From: Pelecanus crispus
Lineage: Eukaryota > Chordata > Aves > Pelecaniformes > Pelecanidae
Assembly: GCF_030463565.1 (NCBI RefSeq)
Contig: NC_134656.1
Span: 191,001-255,000 of the forward strand
Direction: 5' to 3'
Length of the DNA: 64,000 bases
The position numbers and the translations under genes were made by a program. The notes beneath the pieces are model-generated. The model did no database searches and was not told the origin of the DNA. It saw only the letters and a program-made list of their open reading frames with translations. How positions within the stretch are numbered: position 1 is the stretch's first letter; each line of letters opens with the position of its first letter. This document shows positions 43,501 to 55,165 of the stretch, piece by piece.

Positions 43501-46500
43501 AGGAGCCAAGGCAGCTCTGGGCATCTTGGTGGTGTCCCTGGGGATAGGGCTGCTGGGTGCTGCTGGCACCGTGACACAGCTGCTCCACACCTTGGCTTTG
43601 GGGATCCCCAATGCCCTCTCTAGGGAGACTGGCTGCGGAGAGGGAGAGGGCAGTCCCCTGACTGCCACCTCGGAGAGCAGGACTCTCTTCTCAGCCTGGG
43701 TTGGACACTCTTAGCACGCTCTACTCCGTCTGCATGTGTTTCCTGCTCTCTTCTCACGCCATCTACACCACAGAGAGGACAAAGGACCGTGAGGAGTTAG
43801 AAGAGGTAACAGAGCTGAGCACCCAGGATCACCAAGTCCCACCAGCCTTCTCAGCCTCAGGTTTCTCATCTGTCGTGGTACCCGCCTCATGCTCAGAGAG
43901 CTCCCAGTGTCAGACCCTGCTCGCGCCCAGCTTTCCCATCCTGGCCTGGCTCCTGTCCTGAATATATGTTTACATTTTATGACTCTCAGAGGTTTTTTAA
44001 TTTAATGGGTTCTTTTTCTTCCTTCTTATCACCTGAGCTGGATCCTCTTCCTCTCTGAGCTGCTGCCAGCTCCAGGGATTACAAGTGAATAATTTAGGTC
44101 TGATGGTGCGTTTGAAGTTTAAGAGAAGGAAGTGGCATGTGTAGCCTGCTCCTCATCCCTGCCCCAGGGCCCCGGCACGGGCTGCTGCTGTTGCTCCAAA
44201 GGCAATTTCAAGGATTTGCTAAGGAGTCACACTCTGAACATTGCATGACCCTACTCGGGCATGGCCTTCCAGGCCAAGGCTCCCAGGGCACCACAAGGAC
44301 AATGGGCTCGTTTTCACCCAGCTGCCATTACAGGCTGCTGCTCTGCAAGGAGGCAGCTCCCCAGCACCAGCACCGGACGATTGCTGTGCGCGCCATGGAT
44401 TGAACCACAGCACCGTGCCTGCGTGAGGGACTCAGGGCCTTGCTTGCCAGCCCAGGGTCAGGAGGGGTTAAATGCCAAACCACTGTGTGCCTTGGCAGCT
44501 CTGAAGCGTAGTGAAGAAGACAATGGGCAAACATGACCTGCTGGAGATCTGACTTACGGGCTAGCTGCTGCCAGGCGAAAGGAGGTGCCTCTAGGGTCAC
44601 CAGCCTGTTGTCTCCAGATTACTGGTGGAGGAAGGAAGGACTTGCAGCGTGCTGAGCAATGGCAATGCAGAGCTTTGGTCTGGCTTGCTCATCTTTGCTG
44701 AGTGCAGAGCACACCGCTTCTTGATTCTCTCAGGGTGCCTTGAACTCCACAGGGTCTGGAAGCAGATGAGACTCCCCACGTCCTGGGGGGCGTGCTGCCA
44801 TCAGTGGTCTCTGTAGTCTGTGCTTGCACAATGCCAAGTGTTGCTAGTTCTCAGAACAATGGGCACAGAAAGATATTCTGGGAAATTATTTTTAACCCCC
44901 TGCGATTCACTGTTCAGAAAGCTAAGCCACTTTTGTCAGGGCTGGTTCAGTAGCAGCCCCAACGGAGGCAATCTTTCCTTATACATACACTTCTCTTTGC
45001 AAGGTGGCTCTGACAAAATTTAAGTATGAACTTTAGTCGTTTCCAGGAGCTCTTGGAAGAACTAACAAGCGTATCACAGGATCCAGCATTAAATCCTTCC
45101 CTGCTGGGATGCAGTAGAGAATAGAAACTGTCCGGCAGTTTGAGATCCACTTAACAGCAATTAGTGCAGATGAAAGAAGCACTAATGTGAAAGCCCCAGT
45201 CTCTGTGCCTCGGGTGGGAGGAGGAAAGGAATGTGTAAGAGAAAATGTAAACATGACAAACTGTGGCTGTGTATCCCACAAAACAATGAATCATTTTAAT
45301 ATTTCCAATCCTTTTCATGCAAGCAGAAACAGTTGATCAATATGTGACAGAATTAAAGACCTGCAGTAAAACCTTGGAGCTGAGGATCTGTGAGCATTGT
45401 GAACACAGACTAATCTGCGGAATTCTGCATACAGCATAAAAGGAAAGGCATATGTGTGTACAAGAGCCAGAAGCTGCAACAGCAGAAGTCCACTGAGCAA
45501 GAGGACTCCTCTGCCCACCCAGAGGAGCACCCACTGGAGAGGAGAAACCATCACTGGCAACGGATATGGAACACCTACAGAAAGCGGGAGTATTTCCTGG
45601 AAAACTACAAGTTACAAGAAATGTGGCCCTAAGCCATATCCTTGTAAAAACCTGCAAAATATCTTTCAGAATGTGAGTTCATAAAAGCTGCAGCCATAGC
45701 CATGGCTCTGGAGGACTTTCGGCCACAGCTAACTTCAAGACAAAGACAATTTCAAGGTAGGTTAGTAGGACAGTATCCCTGGAAAAAAGAAAGGCAGGTG
45801 TACAACAGCTAAACAGGTGAATACTTAGTTACGTGCACAAAGGGCATGATGGACTATGTTTGAATCTATTCTGAAAATGCCTATGCTGGGCCATTTGAAA
45901 GGTAGTAGGGAAGACACAGTTGCACAGTTTGGAAATGCTGACATTTTTAGAAACTTAGGATCATTCTCTGGATCCTGGTAATTGAGTGAGCAGAGGAGCT
46001 AAACATGGTGCACTTACAACATGTCTTTTGGGTGGTTCAGATTCCTGCAGTTGCACTTTGGAAAAGCTGTAGAAGCTTATCATATATGCAGAGAAGCCTG
46101 CTACTGGCAACAGCAGAACAAGAAAAAAGCATAGGAAAAAAAAAGCACAAGAAAAGCACAACTTTAAAGAGAACTCAGTACAACAGGGGCTACCAGGGGG
46201 GTGAAGGAAGCTGGAGGATTGACTGGATATGCACATATATGGTCTGTTAAAAGCAGTGGATCTAACAGTGGTGATGGCTGAGCAGGGTTTGAGTCAGAGG
46301 GGACTGGGCACGATGAAAGATAAGCAGAGCTGGTTCTGATGCTGCACCTTCCAGATGTAGGTACTGGGTAGGGCTTCCTTTCCCTTCGGTGTAGGAGGGC
46401 TTTGCTGGTCCCTCCCAACCACATTATGGTGGTCTTCCCAATCCAGAGCGCATATCCTTCAGAGTGCTGGACTCAGCACTAGTGTACTCCAGAAGTGGTC

Positions 46501-48182
46501 AGATCACTGTCTTTCTGGGATGTGAGTTCAAAGACCATTCTAGTACCAGAAATAAAAACTATTTTCCAGCTTACATCATCTCCACAGCTTTTGGCAGCCA
46601 GATTGTGGCTTTCACTGCACCACAGTTCTCCTGCCGTTGTTACGGGCAGATTAAGATTGCTTTGAGCCCTGTTTCTCTGTGCTCTTGGCTGGTGTCAGGG
46701 CCACAGAAGAGTGTATGTGACTCTGTGTGAGTGTGAGAGAGTGAGTGTGCGTGCATGTGTGCTTACTAGGGAAAGAATGACGAAGGGAGGCTGTATCATG
46801 CTCCTCCTGCCAGTTAGCCCTGTCCTGAGCTTTCCATCTAGCTGGGACCCTTGGATGCAGCCCAGACCTGATAGCCCGAACTGCTGCCTTTCCTCCATTT
46901 TCTTTGCTCTGGTTTGTTGCGTATCTAGGGCATAGCTTCAGTTATCCAGTCTCTTGCAATGCCTAGGTGGTGAGCTGTGCATCTAGCTGTAGGTCTTGGG
47001 AGCAAACAACTTGGAATGAGTGCCTGTGCCACCGATGGAAGGGCATCGCGCGAACATGTCCCACAGCAGGGTGTCATTCTACCCGGCTCACCTCTCAGTC
47101 ACACTGTCTGCCTGCCCACTAGCAGAGCCAAACACTTGCCATTGGACTTTCTTCAGGCCACAGTCTGGGACTGGACCAGCAAGGCAAATGCTGAACGACT
47201 GCTACAAATAACTGCCCCAACCATTAATTTTTATAGGCTGAGTGGCAGCATTTCACGCTGGGCACAACCAGCAGTGGAGATGAAAGCTCAAAGCCAAATA
47301 GACATCACAGAGCCAGTACAAATGCTATTTATTAAAGAAATGCCTGGATTGCAGAGGAAGCAGAAAGGTGCATCTTGAAAGGAACCTTTAACGCCTGTGA
47401 GTGAAAAGCAACAAGGGCTGGGAAGCAAGGGGAGCTGCCAGAGGCAACAGCTAATGGACGTGGTCCTGGGGTGAGCTGGCAGCAGGGAGCATGTGGCTGG
47501 GAGCCAAAGGGTAAGTTGCGCTGCTTCATCTGTAGCCGTAAAAGCAAGAGCTGAGTGAAGGGGCTGCCCAAGCTGAGTTGAGAGGCAAGAAAGTGCTGTG
47601 GGGAAGGGGATATCCCCAGGCTCCCATGGGGAACTGCTGTTCTTTGCTGTGGTTTGTGTGGAGAAACTAATAACCATGCACTCCTGTCAGCAGGGTATGT
47701 TGCATTTCTGCACCCTTCAGCACTGGAGCAGGGACTCCAGCTCCCACATCACGGTCCAGATCCAGTGCCTCAGCTGCTGAGCGCATCTGAGCAATTCCCC
47801 ATCCATCCCTTCCCAGTGTGTCAGCAGGGGCTCCAAGCCCTCCTTCCCCCATCACTGCAAACAGGCCTGCCCCATGCAAGGGCGAGTTTCCAGCTTCCAA
47901 CAGCTAACCAGTCCCTTTCTTCCAGCTGTACTTACTCTGGCTAGGCTTAAGATACTTACGGGGGTAAGCACCACGCAGGCCACTGTTACCTTCTTCCGCA
48001 ACGCCTCCCTGGCCTCAGGCCTTGCATTTTCACTTGCTAGCCCCCTGACGGCACAGCAGCCTGTCCTGTCACGCCAGCCGCTCCGCTGGGGGGTACTGCA
48101 TGCGCATGCCTGTCCCCAGCCCCGGAGCCGCTCTGAGCAGCGGAGTCTGCTGCATTAGGTCCATTTCAAGAGCCCCTCCAGG
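40549..48182. other. Intergenic, no gene recognised
   Basis: Mixed unique sequence. A TG-rich stretch at 46712-46765 and AT-richer blocks near 43960-44010 and 45270-45350 are the only distinctive compositions. No repeat family identified with confidence. Confidence 0.4.
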
Positions 48183-48479
48183 TCAGTTAGCAATTACCTG
48201 CACCAGATACGCGCTTGGAAAGGAGCTTCTGATCTCTTCAATGCACTCGTTTTCCTCTTTCAATTTCAAATTCGCCTCACTGGAAATAGGCACTTCAGCC
48301 TCTTTTACAGACCATGGTAAATTAGGATTTCGTCCGGTTCTGTTGGGTTTGCTGATACAGATGTTTTTCCCTACAGACGTGATGCCATGGCCAATCTGAG
48401 GTGTGTCCAGACCCCCTCCATTCAAACTCTTCCAGCTGAGCCTGCAGGTGATGTCATGGTACACAGAGTATTTCTGCAC
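48183..48479 (-). other. Unassigned minus-strand open frame with donor-like end
   Basis: A roughly 98-codon frame on the minus strand, open from a TAG at plus 48492-48494. It encodes a lysine/glutamate-rich end (NLKLKEENECIEEIRSSF) immediately followed by ctggtgcag and GTAATT, a plausible splice donor. Upstream acceptors have poor pyrimidine tracts. Composition is more AT-rich than its flanks. No family recognised; it may be a chance frame, an exon of an unknown transcript, or a retrocopy fragment. Confidence 0.2.
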
Positions 48480-48689
48480 AGACTGCTGGCCCTAGTGTGT
48501 GCTGAGGAGCCGCTCCTGGGATGGGCACCCTGGTGCCAAAGCTCTTGTTATCAATTCAGACTGTGCCCTGTGTTGTTGAGACATGGCCAGTGAGCAAAGG
48601 CATTCCCTCCCTTAAAGAGTCAGCTGCGGTGCAAGTTTCCCATCTGCATACTCCAGTCTTGTCCTGGAAGGAAAAGAACTGGGAAGAAG

Positions 48690-49245
48690 TGTCGTGGTTT
48701 AGCCCCAGCCAGCAGCTCAGCACCATGCAGCCACTCGCTCACTGCCCCTGCCCCGATGGGATGGGGGAGAGAATCGGAGGAATGAGAGTGAGAAACACTC
48801 CTGGGGTGAGATAAGAACAGTTTAATAATTGAAATAAAGTAAAATAGTAATGATAATAGTAACAATATAATAATAATAATATCCAAAGCAAGTGATGCAC
48901 AATGCAATTGCTCACCGCCCGCCGACCGATACCCAGCCAGTTCCCGAGCAGTGATCACTGCCCCCCAGCCAACCCCCCCAGTTTCTATACTGCCCATGAC
49001 GCCGTATGGTATGGAATAGCCCTTTGGTCAGTTGGGATCAACTGTTCTGGCTGTGCCCCCTCCCAGTTTCTTGTGCACCTGGCAGAGCATGGGAAGCTGA
49101 AAAGTCCTTGACTGGCATAAGCAGTACTTAGCAACAACTAAAACATCAGTGTATTATCAGCATTCTTCTCATTCTAAATCCAAAACACAGCACTATGCCT
49201 GCTACTAGGAAGAAAATTAACTCTATCCCAGCTGAAACCAGGACA
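48690..49245 (-). mobile_element. Avian endogenous retrovirus solo LTR with perfect target duplication
   Basis: A 556-bp element starting TGTCCTGG and ending CCACGACA on the minus strand, the same family as 5787-6329. It is flanked by AGAAG at 48685-48689 and AGAAG at 49246-49250, an exact 5-bp target duplication. Read on the minus strand it has a TATA-like agtatagaaactgg, a downstream ATTAAA followed by an ATAT/ATTATT-rich stretch, and tttatctc-type sequence in the order promoter then poly(A). No internal region remains. Confidence 0.92.
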
Positions 49246-49250
49246 AGAAG

Positions 49251-52021
49251 GAAAGCCAGTGCCTTTGCATCTGTCCTTATCCTTGTGCTGAAACCTGACT
49301 GCCAACAACTTGTCACAAAGATGTTTTCTACAGTGGCATATTTCATGCTGGGCTCTTCCAACGTAGCACTGGTCACACTGTGGGAGTGCTCCAGCTGGTT
49401 CATTCTGCTCAGCTGAGGACGTGTTCTCCTGCTAGCGCCTGAGGACACGCTCCCAAGGGAAGGGAGCTGCACTGCAATCTTGCAGCTGGTGCGTCTGCGG
49501 CAGTCTCTGGGGCCAGTGCAGAGCTGTTCCCTAGCACTCCCCTCCACAGGCTCGGCTGGGAGCGGCCAGGGCCGGCTGTCTGCATGCAGGCCACAGGCTG
49601 CTGGGGAGGGGGTCCGACAGTTTGCTGCCAGCCTCTTCACGGGTCTCCTGGGGCCTGATGTGGTCACACGACGCGCTATCCCAAACCAGTGCTTCAGTGC
49701 TCAGAGGCAGAAGCAATTTTACATAAAGTTCAATTAAATATTTGCTTTATAATTGCGCAACAAATTATTCATAAAGGCATTGGAATCTAATCACAAGGCT
49801 GACACCGTGGAGTCTGCAAATGACACAGTACTTGGGGAGAATAAAGATGGGGGGGAGCTGCCAGGCTCCAGTGACAGGCAGTGCCTAAATGTGTGGGACA
49901 GTGGGAATGCTCCCAGGAAAAGACTCCAAGCAGCACCAAAGAGCCTCGGCAAGGCAGGGCCCTTTGGCTGGCAGCAGTAAGTGGGGTGGCATGTAAGAAA
50001 TGGCTCTGGGCAATAGATTGGGGGTTTTGGCCTATGTGTGCCCAGCAAACTTAGGGCAGCGCTGGGCTGTGCCCCTCCCAGCCGTGGTACATCAGCTCCG
50101 GTGTCATGTGGGCACGCTCTGCGGTGTGGTAAGGAGTGGCCCCAACCCTGCCAGCACCTGTGCGCACAGGATTGCTGCCTTCAGCTCTTGCCCCTGTCTC
50201 CAGCAGCAATCACAGCGCAGGGGTGCGGACCCCTAGCTGTGGGGTGTGAAGCAAGCCGTGTGGTGCCGTCCGCCTGTGGGGCCCGTCTTTCTTAGACCTG
50301 CGCCAGAGCAGCATCCAGGAAAAGGCAGGAGGCAATCTGGGCATGTAACGCAGCATCTCACATTGCAGCCCCCCGGAGACAGGCAGTGTGGGGCAGGCAC
50401 ATGCTGCTTGGCAAGAGGTGGCTGCTAAGCACAGGAGGGGCAAATGTGACCACCCAGGGACCCTCTGCAGGGAGTTTGGCAGGGGGACTTGCTTACCTGC
50501 GGCCTTTGTGGCATCCTGAGCTGCAGCTCTGGGAGGAAAGCCCTCTCTGCCAGTCCTAACGCCCAGTGTTCAGCTCCTTTCAGGGTGAACTTGGAGGAGA
50601 CTGAATCCCACGTCCCATGAAGAGCAAGATAGGTGGGACGGAGCTATGTGAACCTCTGTGTGTAATGCTGAGATGAAGTGGGGTGAGGGTCAGAGAAGGA
50701 AAACAGTTCTGCGGGGCAGAGGCTGAGCCCAGCTGCTGCTGCAGCCAGATACTGCTTTGCCTAGCAAGCACCCATCCATCCCAGATGCTGTCCCCCCACT
50801 GTCATCCTGGGCAGTGGGCTGGAGACTGCCCCTGTCCCGCCAGGGAGAAGCCCTGCAGGGCACCCAGCGTTCGGCAGGCTCTGACTGACAGGGGAGACGG
50901 ATCCTGGACAGAGAGCTGGACCGGAGATGGATTGCCTGCCAGCCAAATGTGGACATTAGACAGGAGTTAGATTAATGGAGCTGGCTCTGCCAACAGAGAG
51001 GTGAGTCACAGAGCTTGTCCTGTGCTGAAGCTGTTTCTCCAATAGGGAAGAAGTAGGAGGATTTAGCGAGATTAATCTCTTGTAGAGTTGTGAGAATAGC
51101 CAGGATTCATGGGCTTCTCAGCAACAAATTTCCAAGTAGGCAGATAGCACTTTGACTTGCTCCACGTGACACAGCACAGATCTATACTGGTAACTCTGGA
51201 ATTCCCTGCCACTGGTCACAGGTAAGATCGACCATACTTCTGTGCTCACACCTGAACCCTGCAAAGCACAGGCTGCGCACAAACATCAAGAAAGCAGTGG
51301 CTCAAAAGCACTTCTTCCCTGCATTTTCCTGAAGTCTTTGTCTGCAGCTGCTCCACCCCAAACAATGCCGGACCCTGCACAGAACACATGAGAAAGTGGT
51401 AAGAAAGAACTCCTTTTGGCAGCTGAGGGGCTGGTGACACATCACCTGGGAGAGCTTGCCAGGTCTCTGCCATCTTTGCGTGAAAGGGGAGCAGGACTGG
51501 ATGAGAGCCAGAGCATCTTTCCTGGTGTGATCAACTCTTCCTTCTGGCTAGCAGTTTGTGATACAGCAGGAATGACAAACCTGGCGGGAGCTTCCAGTGA
51601 GAGGGCAGGGAGAGCAGGTCGGTCATGGCTACTTTTTGGCAGGAAGCGATGGGGAGCTCTCGGGCACTCCTGTGTCTGCCCCTCCAAGCACCCGAACTCA
51701 CCAAGGAGGAGGCTGAGGCCAGGAAGAGGAAATCTTGGTAAACAGTTTTTATGTTGTGTTTACAGGAACTGTGGAGAGAGAACCTCAGTGCCAGTGAACC
51801 AGGGAGATTTGCCTGGAGAAGGCAAATTTCCACGCCATGTTGGGAGTCCTGTTTCTTTCTGATATTTCTTTAGTTGTTCGTGTCATGGCTCTTCAGTCTG
51901 AGCAGTTTTACAAATGTGTTGTGGAGATGAAAGCATCAGGGAAAGCTGCTCAGGATCAAGTTGGAAAAGCTTTTAACTTTCAACTCCTTACAAAGGCACA
52001 CAGGCCAAGGCGGGGGAGGGC
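49251..52021. other. Intergenic, no gene recognised
   Basis: Unique sequence without recognised elements apart from the adjoining LTR. Open frames such as 51416-51862 (plus) show no domain or splice context. Confidence 0.4.
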
Positions 52022-52034
52022 GGGGGGGGGGGGG
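52022..52034 (+). repeat. Homopolymer run of 13 G
   Basis: Thirteen guanines within a G-rich patch (52011-52034), directly upstream of a long purine-rich tract. Confidence 0.9.
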
Positions 52035-52035
52035 C

Positions 52036-52330
52036 ACGATGCAAAGACTGGGAAAAGGAAGAGGAAGGAGCAAAGAGATAAGGAGAATAGATGAGTGAAA
52101 GGGACAGAGCAGAGAAGGCAAAATCACAACAAGAAAAGGAACAAGTCACTAGCAGAAAGAAAGGGAGAGATAGGGAGAGAACAAAGCAAAAGGGCCTGGA
52201 GTTCAATGAGATGGGGAGAGTATATCAGAATAAGGGAAGAGTGCTGCAGGTAGAGGAGAGCTAAGAAATACAAAAGAGCTATTTGAATGCTGGGATGAAG
52301 CAATGATGGGAATCGGAGGAAAAGAGAAGC
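52036..52330 (+). repeat. Purine-rich (A/G) tract
   Basis: About 300 bp with a strong plus-strand purine bias: repeated gggaaaagga, gaaagggaga, gagagaac and similar blocks. Not a regular tandem repeat. Confidence 0.75.
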
Positions 52331-52595
52331 CAGATGAGGACTAAATTCCCATGGAGATAAAGGGGATGGCAGCAAAGTCAAAGGATAACCCATCCATCCT
52401 TCTGCCACTGAGAATACAAGACATGACATGAAAGCAACATGTCGACTTTTGAGAGAGGCTGTGGGACAGAGCTGTGGAGGCTGCATTCAGTGTTCATGCG
52501 TGTGGGGAGCCACACTCCCAAAAGAAGTGATCATGTGACGGGTGGTCCTTGTTCTCCTGCTTTGCATCCTCCCATCATCCATTCCCCACAGTCAA

Positions 52596-52636
52596 CCATA
52601 GAATCATAGAATGCTTTGGGTTGGAAGGGACCTTTA
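52596..52636 (-). mobile_element. CR1 3' end remnant
   Basis: ccatagaatcatagaatg followed by tttgggttggaagggacct is the reversed avian CR1 terminus. Only about 40 bp remain. Confidence 0.9.
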
Positions 52637-52819
52637 GGGCGTGGGGTGGCTCCTGGCCTGGGCTACTGTGTGACCTGGGCATACTCTGAAGCATTGCTGA
52701 TTTCAGGTGTCACGGAAGGACTGTCATAACGTGCCTTGCTCTCTGGGGCTCGTTTGGGAGCTGGGATGGGGCAGGTCTGGCTGGCCTTATCAGCACCCTG
52801 CAGGGCAGCAGCAAGAGGG

Positions 52820-52916
52820 CATAGAATCATAGAATAGTTTGGGTTGGAAGGGACCTTTAAAGGTCATCTAGTCCAACCCCCCTGCAATGAGCAGGGACAT
52901 CTTCAACTAGATCAGG
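52820..52916 (-). mobile_element. CR1 3' end fragment
   Basis: A reversed CR1 terminus (catagaatcatagaatag), the ggttggaagggacctttaa block and gtcatctagtccaaccc, extending to about the gcagggacatcttcaac motif. Second CR1 remnant within 230 bp, same orientation. Confidence 0.93.
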
Positions 52917-54149
52917 CATGGAGCAGCTGTGCCATGGGGGGAGGGGGGGAGGAGTAGGAGAGACAAACCTTCCCTGGCTCCAGGGTAAGGGGGTCTTAGC
53001 AAAAACAGATTGGAAAAGAGCACCGCAACTACAGACGAGTGCTGGAACCATCTCCACCCAGTATCACATCAGCTTATTGGATGCTTTCTGCCAGGTGGGC
53101 TTAGCTCCATCTGTGCTGCCGCTGCACTGTGAGAGGCAGCCTCTTGGCTGTCCCAGGAAAAGGATCTGGGTGTTCCCAGTGCCTGCGTCAATGTTGGCAC
53201 AAGAGCCTCACAGCAGTCCTAGGGCTAGACTGGCACTGAGCAAGGTCTCTGTTTGTAGACAGTGTTAGCGGTGGAGCAGCTGTGCTCCAGGCTTTGCTCT
53301 TTTCCCTGCAAGAGCATCAGGCACAAGTGGGATCTACTCTGGCAGCAGTGCTTGCAGCTGGGAGGTTTCTCACTCTCACACTGGGATTGAAGACATTTCT
53401 AGATGCTTCCATGTCTGAAGGGGTGGGTATGGAGCGTTTCCTGGGTCTTCTTCAGGGCCCCATTGCCTTTGAGGGTGGGAGCCATGCAGTAGTATGAGGG
53501 TGGGAAGCCTTGTGCCAGCTGGTGCGAAGGTGTGGAGGACAGCTGCCCGAGCCTGCTGCTGGATCTGGGCCGTGCTCGTCTCTTGGTCCTGGAAAGGAGG
53601 AGTCACTCCTCCTGGATTCACGCGGTTATAAACCACTCTCTTTTGCTTTCCATCCACCTCTCCCTGACGGGCAGGCCACCTGCCTGTGCAGGGAACACCG
53701 CACCCAGGTTGTTTGTGGGTAACCTGCTGCTGGGTTCCCACTGCTTCTCGGCCCCGACTGGCCAAGCAGAGGATTTGTCTGCCTTGTGCAAGGCCCTGCG
53801 CACAGGGAGCAACAGGGCATTCCCTTCTCTGGTGTTCCCTCTTGTTCCTTCCAGGGCCAAACTCCAAGGCCCAATACCAGAGATTGCTGTGGAAGCAGGA
53901 GAGCGTTTTTCTCCCAGGTAAGTTGTGAAACCCTGGACAGTGGAGACTGGAAAATGTCCCACTGGGGGCTGTTTGCCTGAGTTGTGGCTAAACCCTGACT
54001 TGCATGATCAGATTTACCTGTCCCAAAACGATATTGCAGCCTCAGCAGCCTTCAGCTTCTTCCCTACTTCCACCTGTCCTGATCATGCCCGGAGTGGTCT
54101 GTAAACATAGCACTGCTGTGCATCCTGCTGCTCTGAGACTCGTGCTGCG
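52917..54149. other. Upstream flank of CpG island
   Basis: No gene or repeat recognised. GC content rises toward the island at the right. Confidence 0.4.
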
Positions 54150-54973
54150 GGCAGCAAGCTGGGCAGCCGGTCCTGCCCCTGCCCCCCCGGGTGCTGCTGG
54201 CCCTGGAGGGTGCCCGCCGCGGTTCAGGCAGGGCTCTGGAGGTGGGTGCTGAGGGTGCCGGCTGCCATGGCCACGCCGGGGCACATCGGGAGGGGGTCTG
54301 CCAGCTCCAGCCCCTGCGGGGCCCCGAGCCCACCGCAGCCCCCGCCAAGCTGCCGCTGGGCCGTCGGGACCTGGCCCCATTCCCGGGCTGGGGAAGGGGC
54401 CGGGGTCTCCCTGACCTGCCGGGTGCCCCCGCAGAGCTTGCGCGTTCCCAGCCGCGGGCACCGGCGGGCGTCGGTGCTCGGAGGGGCCGGGCCTGAGCCG
54501 GGGGAGGCGCGGGCCGCTCCGGACGGGCCCCGGGCCGCCACGGTCCTGGGGTCAGCGGCGGCGGGGCGGGTGCCCGGGGCGGGGGCAGCGGGGGGCTGCC
54601 GGCGCCGCAGGGCGTGGGGGAGGGCCCGCGGGGCGGGCGGCGCCTTCGCGCCCTCCCGGGGGGCCGCGGCAGCCCCGCGGGGCGCCAGCCGCCCCCAGTG
54701 CCGGGGCCGGGCGGGCCCTGCAGCCGGGTGCCGCCGCCCGCAGCGGGCCGGTCCCCGCGGCCGGTCTCTGGGGGAGGTCCCCGGGGCCGGTCCCGGGCGG
54801 GGACCCGGCGCTGCATTCTCAGAGTCTCCAGCAGAGGCTGGGCTGGGCAGGGCTGGCGGGAAGGAGGGAAGGAAGGCAGCGAAGGAAGCGAGGGGGAGGA
54901 AGGCGGCTCTCGCCGCACATGCATCCCCAGCCACGCGCCCCGCCTCGCGCCGTGCCCGCCCGGTGCCAGCAGC

Positions 54974-55099
54974 CGGCTCCGCTCGCCGCCGCGCCGAGGC
55001 TGCGCTGCGCTCCGTGCCCGGCTCCGCTCGCCGCGCCGAGGCCGCGCTGCGCTCCGCGCCCGGCTGCCGGGGCGCCGAGGCCGCGCTCCGCTCCGCGCC
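54974..55099 (+). repeat. GC-rich minisatellite, three units of 45, 42 and 39 bp
   Basis: Three adjacent units each run from cggct(cc) through a cgccgagg core to gctccg(t/c)gcc: 54974-55018, 55019-55060 and 55061-55099. They lie within the candidate first exon, just before its ATG. Confidence 0.8.
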
Positions 55100-55109
55100 G
55101 GTGCGCAGG

Positions 55110-55165
55110 ATGCCGCGGGAGGCCGAGCGCCCCGCGCGGGGGGGCCGCCGCGGCCGCCGCCCCAG
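55110..55165 (+). other. CDH22: Candidate first exon, ATG to splice donor
   Basis: An ATG with A at -3 (gcaggATG) opens MPREAERPARGG then an Arg-rich run, and the exon ends ccag followed by the consensus donor GTAAGA at 55166. The transcription start lies somewhere upstream, probably 54850-54950. The segment could be 5' UTR with a short upstream frame rather than the true N-terminus, since human CDH22 as I recall it starts differently. Its link to CDH22 is inferred from position. Confidence 0.35.
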
